Origin: CAIODY01 sp046051225
GTDB taxonomy: Bacteria; Bacteroidota; Bacteroidia; Chitinophagales; CAIODY01
NCBI GenBank assembly: GCA_046051225.1
Contig: JBJOOR010000004.1
Location: 1-64,000, forward strand
Length of the DNA: 64,000 bases
Direction of reading: 5' to 3'
Shown: positions 25,931-35,341 of the stretch, one piece after another
Numbering within the stretch: position 1 is the stretch's first letter
Layout of the letters: each line of letters starts with the position of its first letter
The notes under the pieces: generated by a model
Databases searched by the model: none
What the model saw: the letters and a program-made list of their open reading frames with translations, nothing else
Told to the model about the DNA's origin: nothing
Program-made: the position numbers and the translations under genes

Positions 25931-26911
25931 TTAATGCGTACTTTTTGTATTTATTTTTATATTTTTTAATTGCTCATTTAATATATCGCCCATTAAATAA
26001 TTTGCCCAAATAGATGCATACCAATTGATGGGTGTATTGATGCTAAACTGGCTACTCAAAATTAATTTAGTATGATTTTTATCTATCCCAATTAGCTTGT
26101 ATTCATCCATTTCGATATTTGCATGTTTGCCACCAATTAAAATATGTTCGTCCATCACATTTGCAGGAATGCTATCAGGGTTGCAATGCAGCTTTAATTT
26201 TATAAAATCATTTACTTTATAATCTTCAACAGTTTCATTAAATACCAACCCTTTATCATAATACGAATATCGTTTCGAGCCTTTAAAAATGGAATCGGCA
26301 ATAGCATATTTAAAAGCTGGAAAGCCCAATAAAACCGAAAATGTTTTTTTATTCGGGTTAATTGAATTTATTTTTTTTGAAGTAATTGTATTCCAAACAT
26401 CATGAATTGGAGCATTTACAATTATAACTTTAGCCACTTCCATATTCTTTATATTTGATAATTTGTCACCTTCTACAAATCCAAACAATAGTGGTAAAAT
26501 CATAATCATTGACAGTTTGAGTGTATCTTTTTTGGCATAATCATCTAAATAAACTTCATCTTCTTTTACATTTTTCTTTCTTCTAAAATACAAAGCTATC
26601 ATGCCGCCAATGCCTGCTGCTATTGAAAATAATGGATAAATCATAATCCAACATATAGCTCCTTCCACTTTTAAAAAAATGGTTATAGCTAAAATAATTA
26701 AGCAAGTAAGCCATGGTCTGAAAAATGCAAGACCGTAATTTAAAACTTTGTGCTTCGGTAAAAAAACAATAGTTAAATAACCAATGATAAAAGGCACAAG
26801 TATTAAAAATACAATGCTCATTATTTCAAATGATTGGTCGAACAAGCCAAAGGCAATACGAATGGTAATGCCATAAATAGAGGCTACACAAAATGCCAAA
26901 ATTGTTTTCAT
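25931..26911 (-). CDS. Membrane protein with C-terminal START/SRPBCC-like domain
   Basis: The first 150 residues contain four to five membrane helices. The C-terminal half looks like a SRPBCC (START/polyketide cyclase) ligand-binding domain: it opens with VAKVIIVNAPIHDVWNTITS, has KRYSYYDKGLVFNETVEDYK in the middle, and ends in a long helix (WYASIWANYLMGDILNEQL). Such domains bind hydrophobic ligands in a deep pocket. It is the last gene of a four-gene minus-strand cluster and starts 4 bases after the metallophosphoesterase stop. The ligand is unknown. Confidence 0.75.
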   Translation of the reverse strand: MKTILAFCVASIYGITIRIAFGLFDQSFEIMSIVFLILVPFIIGYLTIVFLPKHKVLNYGLAFFRPWLTCLIILAITIFLKVEGAICWIMIYPLFSIAAGIGGMIALYFRRKKNVKEDEVYLDDYAKKDTLKLSMIMILPLLFGFVEGDKLSNIKNMEVAKVIIVNAPIHDVWNTITSKKINSINPNKKTFSVLLGFPAFKYAIADSIFKGSKRYSYYDKGLVFNETVEDYKVNDFIKLKLHCNPDSIPANVMDEHILIGGKHANIEMDEYKLIGIDKNHTKLILSSQFSINTPINWYASIWANYLMGDILNEQLKNIKINTKSTH

Positions 26912-26915
26912 TATT

Positions 26916-27614
26916 TTAATTTGAAATAAATATAAAATCTTTTTTGCAATTAAATCTTATTGGAAAAGTATCGCCTAAGCCTTTAGTATTAAGGTAAGTG
27001 CAATTATCATTTTCATGTTTTATAAAATTATTTTTATAGAATAATTTACCAGGATATAATCCATTTTTATTTTTCCAAAATACAAACTGACAACCATGTA
27101 AATGACCAGCAAATACTAAATTAAAATTAGCCGAAATATGTTTTGAAACTATGGGTTTATGCAAAAGCAAAATTTTTGTAACATCAATTTCGTTGCAGGT
27201 TTCAAGGGCATTATTGCTAATTAAAATACTAATGCTATCAACGCATATTTGAACCGAATTATTTTGTAACCAAGTAATATTATGTTTTACAAATAGTTTA
27301 TTTATTTTATTTATTCCAAAAAAATAATCGTGATTACCAGCAATGGCAAATACATTTTTAAATGAATTAAGTTTTGATAAAAAAATATTGAGATTAGCTA
27401 ATCCAATTTCAGAATCAACATAATCGCCGCCTAATAAAATGATAGCAGGATTTAGTTTTTCGAGTTCAGCAATAATAGAATTAATTATTGTTGTGCTGAA
27501 TTTATTAAAATGAAAATCGGATAAAAATGCAATACTAATTTTTGCATTTGTGGGTAGCAAAATAGTTTCTTTTCTAATTTCGAACGAATGATTATATCCT
27601 ATTTCTAACATCAT
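26916..27614 (-). CDS. Calcineurin-like metallophosphoesterase
   Basis: The 232-residue protein shows the five blocks of binuclear metallophosphoesterases: FLSDFHF, LLGGDYVDSE, IAGNHDYFFG, LLLHKP and FAGHLHGCQ. It lacks the N-terminal membrane anchor found in YkuE/YaeI-type relatives and so is probably soluble. Its start overlaps the end of the upstream membrane-protein gene by 23 bases, which suggests translational coupling. The location between membrane proteins and a START-like protein hints at a lipid-linked substrate, which is inference only. Confidence 0.88.
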   Translation of the reverse strand: MMLEIGYNHSFEIRKETILLPTNAKISIAFLSDFHFNKFSTTIINSIIAELEKLNPAIILLGGDYVDSEIGLANLNIFLSKLNSFKNVFAIAGNHDYFFGINKINKLFVKHNITWLQNNSVQICVDSISILISNNALETCNEIDVTKILLLHKPIVSKHISANFNLVFAGHLHGCQFVFWKNKNGLYPGKLFYKNNFIKHENDNCTYLNTKGLGDTFPIRFNCKKDFIFISN

Positions 27615-28122
27615 TATTATACCATGTTAAAATAGCCAAACAGCCAATATACCAATTTTTTAAAGGTTGTTTAAAATTGAATAATCCAATAAGCATATAA
27701 GCTGCAATGCCTATTACTGTTACTAATACAGCGATAAAACCAATTTTATAAACTGCATAAACAGATTGTTGGATTGGATTTTTTGCACCATCAATCAATA
27801 ATGGAAATAAAAATGCAAAATGAATTTCGACTATATAAAATACGATAAATGAAATTGGAATTAATAAAAAATTGAGTTTGGTAAAAATGAAAAAACAGAC
27901 AAAAAATGCTGCCATGCTTAACCCATATTTTAACCTGCCATACCACTCATATTTTTTTGATTTTATAAAAATAGGTTGGCTATTGGGCGAAATTATTTTC
28001 AAAATTTCATACATCCAAAATGCTCCTTCCTCAAAGTTTTTGATGGTAAATTGATGCGTTGCATTTTTGTTTAACGCCATCATTTGTTGCTTAGCAGCTT
28101 GTAATAATTTAATACATTTCAT
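27592..28122 (-). CDS. Hypothetical membrane protein with helical N-terminal region
   Basis: I choose the ATG at 28122 (MKCIKLLQAAKQQMMALNKN), which overlaps the upstream stop as ATGA, over an ATG at 28155. The 176-residue product begins with a helical soluble part of about 55 residues. Three or four membrane helices follow (LSMAAFFVCFFIFTK, LLIPISFIVFYIVEIHFAF, IGFIAVLVTVIGIAAYML). I recognise no family. It sits second in the four-gene cluster. Confidence 0.7.
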   Translation of the reverse strand: MKCIKLLQAAKQQMMALNKNATHQFTIKNFEEGAFWMYEILKIISPNSQPIFIKSKKYEWYGRLKYGLSMAAFFVCFFIFTKLNFLLIPISFIVFYIVEIHFAFLFPLLIDGAKNPIQQSVYAVYKIGFIAVLVTVIGIAAYMLIGLFNFKQPLKNWYIGCLAILTWYNNDVRNRI

Positions 28123-28622
28123 TTGCAATAAATTAAATGAAACCATGCTAACCATGACATACCATTGCCCAATACCAACATTCGATGGTACAAGGTTTCG
28201 ATAGGTTTGCAGCGTTTTATATGAAATGTAAATTCATCGTAACAAATAGCCGCAACTGTATATACTAAAACAATAATGATTGGAATTAATAATTGTTTTG
28301 AGTAATTGCTAATGGTAGCAAAATACATCAGCACAAACATGGGTATGCCACCCAAACCTAAAGCCATTGCTTCGGCTTTTCTTTCTTTTTCGGACAGCTT
28401 CATTTTTAAAATGAAGCGATGATATCGCCAATCTAACACACCACCAATAGTAGCAATTAAGCCTGCTATTGTTAGCATATAAATTTGCCAAGGAAAATTA
28501 TAAGTTGAAAAATTTACTTGAAATAAAGCAGCATTAAAATATAATGCCAACAGAAATAAAAAAGGTGGAATAAAAAGCATTATCAATGATAGATAAACTT
28601 TTATTCCACCTTTTGTTGTCAT
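28119..28622 (-). CDS. Hypothetical four-helix membrane protein
   Basis: The 167-residue protein has about four membrane helices (LSLIMLFIPPFLFLLALYF, IYMLTIAGLIATIGGVLDW, GIPMFVLMYFATI, LLIPIIIVLVYTVAAICY). It ends with a conserved-looking polar tail (LYHRMLVLGNGMSWLAWFHL). It is the first gene of the cluster and overlaps the next gene by 4 bases (ATGA). It begins 8 bases after the sdhB stop on the same strand, so read-through from the sdh operon is possible. The function is unknown. Confidence 0.7.
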   Translation of the reverse strand: MTTKGGIKVYLSLIMLFIPPFLFLLALYFNAALFQVNFSTYNFPWQIYMLTIAGLIATIGGVLDWRYHRFILKMKLSEKERKAEAMALGLGGIPMFVLMYFATISNYSKQLLIPIIIVLVYTVAAICYDEFTFHIKRCKPIETLYHRMLVLGNGMSWLAWFHLIYCK

Positions 28623-28630
28623 ACAAAATA

Positions 28631-29395
28631 TTATTTTTCAGAGCCAAAACTTGCTCCTAAGTATTCTCTGTTTAATCGAGCAATATTTGTAATTGAAATT
28701 TCTTTAGGGCATTCAGCTTCGCAAGCACCAGTGTTGGTGCAGCTTCCAAAGCCTTCTTTATCCATTTGTGCTACCATGTTTAATACACGAGTTGTACGTT
28801 CGGGTTGCCCTTGTGGCAGCAATGCATATTGCGAAACTTTTGCCGATACAAACAACATAGCACTTGCATTTTTACAAGCTGCTACACATGCGCCGCAACC
28901 AATACAAGCCGCTGCTGCAAATGAATGGTCAGCATCATCTTTATTGATGGGTAAGCAGTTAGCATCTTGCGCATTGCCTGTATTTACAGATACAAAGCCG
29001 CCAGCTTGTTGTATTCTATCAAATGCACTTCTATCTACAATTAAATCTTTTAACACAGGAAAAGCACCTGCTCTCCAAGGTTCAACAGTTACAGTATCGC
29101 CATTGTTAAAAGCTCTCATGTGCAATTGGCAAGTGGTAGTTCCTTCCCAAGGGCCATGAGCCCTGCCATTAATGTACATACTGCACATACCACAAATACC
29201 TTCACGACAATCGTGGTCAAATGCTACAGGTTCTTTCTTTTCAGAAACTAATTTTTCGTTTAACACATCAATCATTTCTAAGAATGACATTTCAGTGCTA
29301 ATACCACTTACTGGATAGTTTTCGAAATGACCTTTATCTGCCGCATTTTTCTGACGCCAGATTTTTAAGTTTAAGTTGATATTTTTATGCTCCAT
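28631..29395 (-). CDS. sdhB: Succinate dehydrogenase/fumarate reductase iron-sulfur subunit
   Basis: SdhB passes electrons from the flavoprotein to the quinone site through three Fe-S clusters. The 2Fe-2S ligands are in DCREGICGMCSMYING. The 4Fe-4S and 3Fe-4S ligands are in CIGCGACVAACKN and CTNTGACEAECP. The 254-residue length suits the Bacteroidota type. It begins 2 bases after the sdhA stop. It is the last sdh gene of the operon. Confidence 0.96.
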   Translation of the reverse strand: MEHKNINLNLKIWRQKNAADKGHFENYPVSGISTEMSFLEMIDVLNEKLVSEKKEPVAFDHDCREGICGMCSMYINGRAHGPWEGTTTCQLHMRAFNNGDTVTVEPWRAGAFPVLKDLIVDRSAFDRIQQAGGFVSVNTGNAQDANCLPINKDDADHSFAAAACIGCGACVAACKNASAMLFVSAKVSQYALLPQGQPERTTRVLNMVAQMDKEGFGSCTNTGACEAECPKEISITNIARLNREYLGASFGSEK

Positions 29396-29397
29396 GA

Positions 29398-31374
29398 TTA
29401 TTTATAATTTCTTGATGAAGGTTTAATTACATCATATTTCAATTCTTCTTTGTTCAATGTCCAATTGCAATTGCCTGTCATTTCCCAAGCAGCTACATAC
29501 ATAAATTTGCTATCATCACGTTTTGCTTCGCCATCTTCTTCTTGGCTTTCTTCACGAAAATGTCCACCACAACTTTCTTCACGATTTAATGCATCCATGC
29601 ACATTAATTCGCCCAATTCTAAAAAGTCGGCTACACGATTTGCTTTATCTAATTCAGTATTAAATTCTTTTACTTCGCCTGGTATAAATACATCTTTCCA
29701 AAACTCGGCACGTAAGGCTTGTATTTCTTTTATAGCTTCTTGCAATCCCTTTTCATTTCGTGCCATACCGCATTTTTCCCACATTATTTTTCCTAAGCGC
29801 TTATGAAAACTTTCAACACTTTGATTGCCTTTAATGCTCATCAATTTATTAATTCTATCAGCTACTTCTTTTTCTGCTTTTTCAAATGCTTCATGTGATG
29901 TAGGAATAGATTTAGTTCTGATATCATCCGCCAAATAATTGCCAATGGTATAAGGAATTACAAAATATCCATCCGCCAAACCTTGCATTAATGCTGATGC
30001 TCCAAGGCGATTAGCACCATGGTCACTAAAGTTGGCTTCGCCCAATGCATATAAGCCTGGTACAGATGTCATCAATTCATAATCAACCCATAAACCACCC
30101 ATTGTGTAATGCACCGCAGGGTAAATTCTCATCGGTACATCGTATGGATTTTCGCCAGTAATTTTAGCATACATATCAAACAAATTACCATACTTTTCTT
30201 TTACCACTTCTCTGCCTAAAGCCAATGCTTCAGCATCTGATGGATTATGATTGCCTTGTTTGCTGGCTTCAATTCTACCATAACGAAGCATATTAAATTT
30301 AAAATCTAAATAAACGGCTTGCTTGCTTGCACCTACACCAAAACCTGCATCACAGCGTTCTTTGGCTGCTCTTGATGCCACATCTCTTGGTACCAAATTA
30401 CCAAATGCTGGGTATCTTCTTTCTAAATAATAATCACGTTCTTCTTCAGGTATTTCGGTTGGTTTACGAGTATCACCTTGCTTTTTCGGAACCCAAATTC
30501 TACCATCATTTCTTAATGATTCACTCATCAAAGTTAATTTTGATTGATGGTCGCCACTAACAGGAATGCAAGTAGGATGAATTTGTGTGAAGCATGGATT
30601 ACCAAATGCAGCTCCTTGTTTATGTGCTTTCCAAGCGGCTGTAACATTGCTACCCATGGCATTGGTTGATAAATAGAAAACGTTTCCGTATCCGCCAGTA
30701 CATAATAAAACAGCATGGCCAAAATGACGTTCTAATTCGCCAGTAACTAAATTACGAGCTATGATTCCACGAGCTTTGCCATCTATCTTTACAACTTCAA
30801 GCATCTCGTGGCGTTCGTACATTTTTACTGTACCTAATGCTACTTGACGATTTAAAGCTGAATATGCACCTAATAATAATTGTTGTCCTGTTTGTCCTGC
30901 TGCATAAAAAGTACGTTGTACTTGTGTGCCACCAAACGAACGATTGCTTAGCATTCCACCATATTCACGAGCAAACGGAACACCTTGAGCAACGCATTGA
31001 TCAATGATTGCACCGCTTACTTCTGCTAAGCGATGTACGTTGGCTTCACGAGCTCTATAATCGCCGCCTTTAATAGTATCATAAAATAAACGGAAAACTG
31101 AATCGCCATCGTTTTGATAATTTTTAGCAGCATTTACGCCACCTTGTGCAGCAATAGAATGTGCTCTACGGGCTGAATCTTGAAAGCAAAATGCTTTTAC
31201 TTTGTAGCCCAATTCGCCCAAAGTAGCCGCTGCCGAAGCACCTGCTAAGCCTGTGCCTACTACTATAATTTCGATATTACGTTTGTTGGCTGGGTTAACT
31301 AATTTGCAATGGCCTTTGTAATCGGTCCATTTTTTTTCAAGTTCTCCTGCTGGAATGTTGGCGTTTAAATTCAT
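29398..31374 (-). CDS. sdhA: Succinate dehydrogenase/fumarate reductase flavoprotein subunit
   Basis: SdhA oxidises succinate to fumarate with covalently bound FAD. The dinucleotide-binding motif (VVGTGLAGASAAATLGELGY) is near residue 38. The FAD-attachment His is in RRAHSIAAQGG. The active-site region is in HPTCIP and in ERDYYLERRYPAFGNLVPRD, followed by YTMGGLWVDYEL. The 658-residue length is typical of the large Bacteroidota (type B) enzyme. The protein works on the inner face of the membrane with SdhB and SdhC. The direction of catalysis cannot be told from sequence. Confidence 0.97.
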   Translation of the reverse strand: MNLNANIPAGELEKKWTDYKGHCKLVNPANKRNIEIIVVGTGLAGASAAATLGELGYKVKAFCFQDSARRAHSIAAQGGVNAAKNYQNDGDSVFRLFYDTIKGGDYRAREANVHRLAEVSGAIIDQCVAQGVPFAREYGGMLSNRSFGGTQVQRTFYAAGQTGQQLLLGAYSALNRQVALGTVKMYERHEMLEVVKIDGKARGIIARNLVTGELERHFGHAVLLCTGGYGNVFYLSTNAMGSNVTAAWKAHKQGAAFGNPCFTQIHPTCIPVSGDHQSKLTLMSESLRNDGRIWVPKKQGDTRKPTEIPEEERDYYLERRYPAFGNLVPRDVASRAAKERCDAGFGVGASKQAVYLDFKFNMLRYGRIEASKQGNHNPSDAEALALGREVVKEKYGNLFDMYAKITGENPYDVPMRIYPAVHYTMGGLWVDYELMTSVPGLYALGEANFSDHGANRLGASALMQGLADGYFVIPYTIGNYLADDIRTKSIPTSHEAFEKAEKEVADRINKLMSIKGNQSVESFHKRLGKIMWEKCGMARNEKGLQEAIKEIQALRAEFWKDVFIPGEVKEFNTELDKANRVADFLELGELMCMDALNREESCGGHFREESQEEDGEAKRDDSKFMYVAAWEMTGNCNWTLNKEELKYDVIKPSSRNYK

Positions 31375-31399
31375 GTATACAAAAGTTATTTGTTATTGA

Positions 31400-31795
31400 T
31401 TATTTGTTATTAGTAGAATTGCTTTTCGACTTAATCAGATAGGCAATATATCCATTTAATAACGCTAAACATTTTTGATATTTTTCTTTATAATTAGTAA
31501 ACTCTTTTTCGTCAATATATTTTTCATCTAAAGCCACAATTAAGTGGTCTAATGATTCTGTGAGCGACCCTCTTGCATCTCTACAAAATTTCGCATTTTC
31601 TTGAAATGTATATAGCCCATAACCTTCGGCAATATTTGCTGTAACACTTCTTGAAGAGCGAATTAACTGATCACTTAACTTATACTTTTCTTCTGCTGGA
31701 AACTTTTTACATAATGAACTCATTTCCATTCTAAACTCTCTACATACTTTCCAACACTCTAAATCTTCAAACGACCTAAAACTATTCTCATTCAT
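31400..31795 (-). CDS. Four-helix-bundle protein (S23/IVP family) inside the sdh operon
   Basis: The 131-residue protein has the hallmarks of the four helix bundle/S23 family first seen in 23S rRNA intervening sequences: FEDLECWKVCREFRMEMSSL, then KYKLSDQLIRSSRSVTANIAEG and ARGSLTESLDHLIVALDEKY. The family has no agreed enzymatic role, and one branch (Avd) supports diversity-generating retroelements. Here the gene lies between sdhC (15 bases away) and sdhA (25 bases away) on the same strand. That placement is unusual, because sdhC and sdhA are normally adjacent. Downstream of it are direct repeats of AATAACAAATAA. Confidence 0.9.
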   Translation of the reverse strand: MNENSFRSFEDLECWKVCREFRMEMSSLCKKFPAEEKYKLSDQLIRSSRSVTANIAEGYGLYTFQENAKFCRDARGSLTESLDHLIVALDEKYIDEKEFTNYKEKYQKCLALLNGYIAYLIKSKSNSTNNK

Positions 31796-31810
31796 ACTAA
31801 TAACAGATAA

Positions 31811-32479
31811 CTATTTTCCAATAACGAATATGTATACAGGCATCACTGCAAATACCAATGGTACGATAATAGAAAAAGCTACGCCCAACATTTTAATGAT
31901 TGGTGTATATTTTTTATGATTTAATCCTAACGACTGAAATGCACTATTAAAGCCATGTAACAAATGCCAAGCTAATGAAATTACACCCAATACATAAACT
32001 ATCACTACCCATAATTGACTGAAGGTTTCTTTCATCTCTTCATAGGTATTGGTTGGAGCATCGTTGTGTAAATACAAATTTGCTTTTGTTTCAACCCAAA
32101 AATGTGATAAATGCAATACCAAAAACATTAATAATAAAGTGCCTAAAATACCCATGCTGCGGCTGTACCATTTGCTGTTTTCGTTGCCTTTGTTTACTGC
32201 ATATTTTACAGGGCGCTTTGCATTGTTTTGACTCCACAGCATTAAGCCTTGAACGATGTGTGCAATTAAACCTGCAAACAAACCTATTTCTAAAATGCGA
32301 ACAATAATATTATGACTCATAAAATGAGCAGCGGTATTAAATGTAGCACCATTATCGCACATAAATATCATCGAATTTACGGAAACGTGAACTACTAAAA
32401 ATGAAATTAAAAACAAGCCTGTAAGGCTCATTACAAATTTTTTACCGATAGATGATGTGAAAGATTTAGCTAAACTCAT
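31811..32479 (-). CDS. sdhC: Succinate dehydrogenase cytochrome b subunit
   Basis: SdhC anchors the complex in the membrane, carries heme b and holds the quinone site. The 222-residue protein has five membrane helices (KFVMSLTGLFLISFLVVHV, GLFAGLIAHIVQGLML, LGTLLLMFLVLHLSHFWV, VVIVYVLGVISLAWHLLHG, LGVAFSIIVPLVFAVMPVYI). These contain the His residues expected for the di-heme b558 type found in Bacteroidota. It is the first gene of the operon, with a canonical promoter at 32516-32545. Confidence 0.94.
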   Translation of the reverse strand: MSLAKSFTSSIGKKFVMSLTGLFLISFLVVHVSVNSMIFMCDNGATFNTAAHFMSHNIIVRILEIGLFAGLIAHIVQGLMLWSQNNAKRPVKYAVNKGNENSKWYSRSMGILGTLLLMFLVLHLSHFWVETKANLYLHNDAPTNTYEEMKETFSQLWVVIVYVLGVISLAWHLLHGFNSAFQSLGLNHKKYTPIIKMLGVAFSIIVPLVFAVMPVYIFVIGK

Positions 32480-32515
32480 TTGAAATTAGAATTGTTTTTT
32501 AAGAGTATGATTTGG

Positions 32516-32545
32516 CAAATGTAAAATTCGGTTCTTATTTAACAA
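32516..32545 (-). promoter_or_regulatory. Canonical promoter of the sdh operon
   Basis: On the minus strand TTG (32543-32545) is followed after exactly 19 bases by TACATTTG (32516-32523). Both match the Bacteroidota consensus. It lies 37 bases upstream of the sdhC start. Confidence 0.75.
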
Positions 32546-32584
32546 AGAATAAAAAAGGAAGTTTTTAAACAATAGTTAATATCG

Positions 32585-33781
32585 CTAAAATTTTTGTGCA
32601 ATAAATGGATATCGAATTTCGTATAGTGTCTTTACTTTTTCTAGAATAGTATTTCTTAAACCATCATAATTTTGTTTTTGCAAAGCACTTACAAATACAC
32701 AGTTTCCATTCAATCTTGTCTTCCAAGTATTTTCTAATTCAGCTAATACTTCTTCCTGAATTTTCTTGGGTGTTAAATTATCAAAATTTTTCTCGGTGTA
32801 TAAATCCATTTTATTAAAAACTACCAATGTAGGCTTTTCAGCCACTTTTAATTCTTGCAAGGTTTCATTTACTGTTTGCATTTGGTCTTCAAATTTTGGA
32901 TGCGAAATATCAACCACATGAATTAAAATATCACTTTCTCTAACCTCATCCAATGTTGATTTAAAGCTTTCAACCAAAGTGTGTGGTAACTTTCGAATAA
33001 AGCCCACTGTATCGCTTAGTAAAAATGGTATTCTATCAATCACCACTTTTCTTACAGTGGTATCTAAAGTAGCAAACAATTTATTTTCGGCAAATACTTC
33101 GCTTTTGCTTAATAAGTTCATGGTAGTGCTTTTGCCTACATTAGTATAACCTACTAAAGCCACTCTGATTACTTCGCCACGGCTTTTTCGTTGTGTAGTA
33201 AACTGCCTATCAATAATGCTTAAATCTTGTTTTAATTTCGAAATATTTTCTTTCACTAATCGGCGGTCGGTTTCAATTTCTTTTTCGCCAGGACCTCTCA
33301 TTCCTATACCACCTTTTTGTCTTTCAAGATGACTCCATAATCCTTTCAACCTTGGCAATAAATATTGTAGTTGAGCCAATTCAACTTGTGTTTTTGCATG
33401 TGCTGTTCTGGCCCGTGAAGCAAATATATCTAATATTAATCCTGTTCTATCTACCACTTTACATTTTACAGCAGCTTCAATATTTGTTTGTTGCCTACCA
33501 CTTAATTCATCGTCAAATATTATCAATCCAATATCATTAGCTTCGGTATAAAGCCTTATTTGTTCAAGCTTTCCGCTGCCTATAAAAGTATTGCTATCTA
33601 ATTTTGCCATGCGCTGTGTAAATCGCTTTACACATACGGCACCAGCTGTATCGGCCAAAAAAGTTAATTCATCTAGGTATTCGTATGCTTGTTCTTCGGT
33701 TTGATTTTCGTGTATTACAGCCACCAACACACATTTTTCTATACCTAAATTTTTTTCGAAAGTTTGTAAATGATTTATCAT
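32585..33781 (-). CDS. hflX: GTPase HflX
   Basis: HflX is a ribosome-associated GTPase that splits stalled 70S ribosomes, especially under stress. The N-terminal HflX domain (TFIGSGKLEQIR, then FDDELSGRQQTNIE) is followed by the linker RLKGLWSHLERQKGGIGMRGPG. The G domain has the P-loop ALVGYTNVGKST, switch II SDTVGFIRKLPH and the specificity motif FNKMD. The 398-residue length is normal. An exact TATATTTG -7 box is at 33790-33797 on the minus strand, 8 bases before the start, which implies a nearly leaderless transcript. Confidence 0.96.
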   Translation of the reverse strand: MINHLQTFEKNLGIEKCVLVAVIHENQTEEQAYEYLDELTFLADTAGAVCVKRFTQRMAKLDSNTFIGSGKLEQIRLYTEANDIGLIIFDDELSGRQQTNIEAAVKCKVVDRTGLILDIFASRARTAHAKTQVELAQLQYLLPRLKGLWSHLERQKGGIGMRGPGEKEIETDRRLVKENISKLKQDLSIIDRQFTTQRKSRGEVIRVALVGYTNVGKSTTMNLLSKSEVFAENKLFATLDTTVRKVVIDRIPFLLSDTVGFIRKLPHTLVESFKSTLDEVRESDILIHVVDISHPKFEDQMQTVNETLQELKVAEKPTLVVFNKMDLYTEKNFDNLTPKKIQEEVLAELENTWKTRLNGNCVFVSALQKQNYDGLRNTILEKVKTLYEIRYPFIAQKF

Positions 33782-33837
33782 GTAGAATGCAAATATAGTT
33801 TGCGTTTTTTTTGAAAATGAGAATATAGGTATTGATT

Positions 33838-35298
33838 TTAAAAATCAATTTTTACAAATTGTAAATAACCCCTAAATTGGCTAGGAATAATGATTTCGTA
33901 TAATGAAACTTGGCTTGCCTTTTCGGGCATTAACATCAAATTTTTTTGCCTAGCACTATTTATGCTGCCATGATTCACATTTCCATCGGCACTGTATGTT
34001 TGCAATATTAAATTCGATTGCTCTGTTATTTGTTCATTATAAATTACCTGAATATTATTTTTCCCTTTCAATAAGCCATAGCCCGAATACATTCCATTAT
34101 CGCTTTCGCTGGTTTGTTTTTTTCTGATTAATTTATACCAATCTGGTTGTGCAGATTTATCAAAACTTTGTACAAACACATCATCTTTATGATTGTAAGT
34201 ATAAGTTCGGATGGTGGGAAATGATGGTGAATAATAATTGGGCACTTCAACAGTTTGTTGAGTGATGTAAATATTTTCAGTAACTAATATTACACCGCCA
34301 TCAAATCTTAAAACCATATCTGTAATTTCATAATTATTAATATCTAATTCAGGCGTAAGGCTCATTTCTTTTATCACATCATCGGCAAATGGTTCAAATT
34401 TATTTAACGAAAACGAATCTGTTTTTAAATTCCATTTTGATATTTGAAAACCTGCTATGCCACTTACTGCCTTATTTTTAGCCACTCCTGCAAAAACTAA
34501 TGCATGATTTATATTATCAATTTTGGGTAATACAGAATTAAATCTGATAGAAGGATTACTTAATAATCTAACGTCAGAAAATGTTGCATCATTATTTAAT
34601 CTATAATATCGTGGGTTGGTATAAATTATTTTAGGTGTAATATCCGAGTGTTCTTGGTTAGCAATAAAAAAATAAAAATTGCCTTCATTGTCCATCAATT
34701 CATCTTCCATATTATCTCTGTTTTCGGGCACTTCAATGCTTTTTCGTTTTACAATTCTTAATTTATCATTTATTAAAATAGTTTGAATTATGGTACTTTG
34801 CTTGCCATCATTCATTACATAATATACCATGTATTTGGTTTTATCTTCGCTATGTTTTACATACCAATCTGCACCATCATTAAATATATCTTTGCTTACT
34901 GAATCAATCATTTTTAATTTTCCTTCGGGTTCTAATTTAGCCGAAAACCTTTGCGCAGCAATTATTACACCGTCACCTTTTCTATAACTAAAAAATACAA
35001 ATAGTTTATTATTGTGAATTGAAATGTGTTGAATGTTGCTATTTTTATTTGCCAACTGTGCTTCTTTAAACCATTTCATATTCATCTCATTATCGTAGCA
35101 TTGAATCACATTTTCATACTTATTATATTTATAAATAATAATGCCTTCGGTGGTTTTGCCCAATACAGCAAAATCATAATTCTTGTTCGAGTTTTTTTCG
35201 GGCAACGAGTAATTAATAGTTTGTGCATTGCCCTGCAAAGCAATTGCCAATACTATTATTAAAGCAATAAAATGTTTTATGATAAAATGAAAGTGCAT
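33838..35298 (-). CDS. Hypothetical secreted protein, possibly propeller-like
   Basis: The 486-residue protein has an export signal ending ALQGNAQ. The rest is rich in beta strands with repeated patterns of the type GGVILVTENIYI and LKGKNNIQVIYNEQ, reminiscent of a beta-propeller. No T9SS domain, lipobox or catalytic motif is visible. Similar proteins with opening phrases such as YDFAVLGKTTEGIIIYKYNK are conserved hypotheticals in Bacteroidota, as far as I know. The location is probably periplasm or outer face. Confidence 0.7.
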   Translation of the reverse strand: MHFHFIIKHFIALIIVLAIALQGNAQTINYSLPEKNSNKNYDFAVLGKTTEGIIIYKYNKYENVIQCYDNEMNMKWFKEAQLANKNSNIQHISIHNNKLFVFFSYRKGDGVIIAAQRFSAKLEPEGKLKMIDSVSKDIFNDGADWYVKHSEDKTKYMVYYVMNDGKQSTIIQTILINDKLRIVKRKSIEVPENRDNMEDELMDNEGNFYFFIANQEHSDITPKIIYTNPRYYRLNNDATFSDVRLLSNPSIRFNSVLPKIDNINHALVFAGVAKNKAVSGIAGFQISKWNLKTDSFSLNKFEPFADDVIKEMSLTPELDINNYEITDMVLRFDGGVILVTENIYITQQTVEVPNYYSPSFPTIRTYTYNHKDDVFVQSFDKSAQPDWYKLIRKKQTSESDNGMYSGYGLLKGKNNIQVIYNEQITEQSNLILQTYSADGNVNHGSINSARQKNLMLMPEKASQVSLYEIIIPSQFRGYLQFVKIDF

Positions 35299-35341
35299 GT
35301 ATTAGTTAGAGTTGAACGAAGTAAAAATAAACTTATTTTTA

